64,000 nucleotides of DNA from Xestospongia muta (Eukaryota > Porifera > Demospongiae > Haplosclerida > Petrosiidae): the NCBI GenBank assembly GCA_963693285.1, contig OY848918.1:19479484-19543483 (forward strand), read 5' to 3'. A model generated the notes under the pieces. The model did not search any database and had not been told where the DNA came from. It worked only from the letters and a program-made list of their open reading frames with translations. The position numbers and the translations under genes were made by a program. This document shows, in pieces, positions 61,927 through 64,000 of this stretch. Positions within the stretch are counted from its first letter, which is position 1. Each line of letters begins with the position of its first letter.

Positions 61927-64000
61927 ATAATGTTATCAACAACTGTATGACAACAATTCTAGCATGGGAAATAGACAGACAGAGAAAGATGGAGAGACAA
62001 AAACCAAGAGACTTGGATAGACAGATAGAGACATGACATAATATATAACAATACTAAGAATTACCAAATATGGCAGTGTCTACATTGATATGTTTGTAAA
62101 ACACTCTCATAACTTAATATTCAATACCTCTATATAATTATATTTACTATAGAATTGAATATTGACAAGTTATGCAACACAGTTTTTTCTATTATTAAAT
62201 GCTATAACTATATTAATGATATGTGACAAGGGTTTTTTGAGATCTATAGCTATGTCATTGCTAAAATGATATTGTAATATTAACTAATGATGTATGCTAG
62301 GTATGAATAGACACTACAATAATCACAGCAGCTGATATGTGAGTAAAGTTATGATAATAAATAAATCAACACATTGAACAGTATGGATAGTGTATCCTGT
62401 CATAGATTATAGTATATGATGTTTACATCTAATAAAGCTGTGTCTGTTTTTATACACACAATATAGCAATCAACTGAAGTAAATATAAGGCTAACATAAT
62501 ACATTAATACACTGTTATATACAGTGTATATATGAGAGGGAGTGTACACTTGTCACAACTTTACTATGGCTCTTATCACAACCATACTCATAGTAGCTAT
62601 GACAGGACATTTATCAACATTATAGTGAATAGTGACATTATTCATTAAAACACAACAGCATATGCATGCAATATAATGTTTTAAATAATGAATTGATTGT
62701 ACATTGGTGTTCTAAGAACTGTACAAAGGTTTTGTATATCATGTAATTTGAAAAATTATAACGACACTAGTATGATTCGAGGATATCAAATCTATTATTA
62801 TTCTGAGTTCAAGATATTTTCTTTACTCTTAATTTAGTTTAAAATAAAGAAAGGTACACAGGACAGGAAATAAGACATAATATAAATGGATGGTGGCCTA
62901 TATCCAGTATATATAGTAGTACATCAAATGAAAATTGCATAATTGTAAAAGTAATAATTATGATTAATGTATGTATTATTTGTGAACGTGTTCAACAATT
63001 AGGTTGTCCTCTTTATTATATAAAGCTAAAATACTAAATAACAATATAACAACAACATTAATGTATGTAATGATGATAAGAGAGTACACAATATGGTAAA
63101 ATTTATATTAATGATCTCAATAAAAACATATATGGGGCACACACTGCTACTTGTAGAGTGATGCATTTATACCTAAAGAACACAATAAATGACTAATTGT
63201 GTATGTAATGGTTAGAAGTATAAACCTGTCTCTACTCATGACAAAGAGATTATTATAGAAGTAATTTTTGAATTGAAAGGTTCTGATCAATTTTAAAATA
63301 TAGTGTATTATTATATATCATAATAAGTAGTCACAGATCAATTCTATTACTCTAGCAACATCACAGCTTCATGGACACAACTTCCTTTTAATTTTGCTCA
63401 TACTGACTGTCTTATTGAAACATCTAATTATCACTTATCAAACGATAAAATTAAATTAATTCGAAATTATCCATCCATTTAAATATAACTACAGAATAAT
63501 AGATATATAATACAAATTTGTTACAGGTATTAAACACCATTACTATCAACTTAATTATGTAAATCATACATGTAGTATTGATGTCTTTTTAGAGGTTTGA
63601 GTATCTAAGATAATGTATGAAAGAATTAGTGTCACATTGAAACACTTGTCCTTTTTAATCAATGATACTGACAGTATACTGTAGAAGTTTAAGCATAATA
63701 TGCTTAAACTTATACAGTATACCATATTATAATAAATTAATGATATGGCCTTCATTTATAGAGTAATAAAAGTTATTGACATAAATATAGCTAGAAGTAA
63801 TAATAAATATGTGATTGTTGTGTAAAGATCATAGTGTCAAAATAAGAATGAGAAAAATTTCTCTTGCAATTTTTTCTACCGAAGTATCTAATGAAAGAAA
63901 GTAATTTTTCACACAAATAATTACTATTGGTATTACGTTTATGGTTATCAAATGGCAGACTTTACTTAGCAGATGTTGATTATATATGATCATATAGTGT
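61927..64000. repeat. Segmental duplication copy B, block 2
   Basis: Partner of 19636-21712, running off the window end. It includes the 23-bp-arm palindrome at 63675-63721. No gene is supported. Confidence 0.92.

Larger units (their letters stand above)
52209..61935. repeat. Segmental duplication copy B, block 1
   Basis: Partner of 1-10923. It lacks segments equivalent to 1881-2501, about 6985-7745 and about 8053-8612. It gains a 771-bp MITE (54314-55084), an expanded (TTA)n at 56419-56486, an expanded (AT)n at 58448-58530 and a double palindrome at 61468-61577. No intact gene is supported in it; the candidate exons of copy A are broken here. Confidence 0.93.

Overview
The window looks like nuclear DNA of an early-branching animal, most likely a demosponge. 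It is strongly AT-rich. It has short spliceosomal introns with GT..AG borders, one-exon-per-repeat ankyrin modules, a ROC-COR protein with Death and ZU5 domains, and many decayed DNA transposons (piggyBac, IS630/Tc1-mariner-like, Harbinger-like) plus a CR1/L2-like LINE tail. The species is inferred from family content only. Nothing looks bacterial or viral, and I found no rRNA, tRNA or CRISPR array.

Layout. 1-10923 is one copy (A) of a segmental duplication whose partner (B) is 52209-61935. It carries a piggyBac N-terminal relic, two candidate exons of an unknown gene, a hairpin and a 5'-truncated LINE. 10924-19635 is present only next to copy A and contains a structurally complete 3.65-kb DNA transposon (12531-16177) with an intact eight-exon, 728-residue transposase-like gene. 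19636-21712 is again duplicated (61927-64000). 21770-24870 holds diverged repeats, a 121-bp MITE and the upstream region of the main gene.

24876-45114 is the main gene. Twenty-seven phase-compatible exons encode about 1939 residues: six ankyrin repeats, ROC GTPase, COR, Death, CARD-like, Death, ZU5, UPA-like, Death and a C-terminal membrane anchor. Its introns contain mariner-like copies, a Harbinger-like 5' end and small MITEs. Its GTPase exon is split immediately after the P-loop by a 644-bp piggyBac-type MITE with a TTAA duplication. Removing the element at TTAA leaves one continuous frame.

45115-52610 is a transposon graveyard: a minus-strand C2H2 zinc-finger pseudogene, a minus-strand gene fragment cut by a piggyBac element, that piggyBac element with a degraded transposase, and the 5' end of a second piggyBac family. 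52209-64000 is copy B, with its own later changes: a 771-bp MITE, a double palindrome and several deletions.

The main biological interest is the ankyrin-ROC-COR-Death-CARD-like-ZU5-Death membrane protein, probably a cell-death or innate-immune scaffold, together with the unusual complete transposon at 12.5-16.2 kb.
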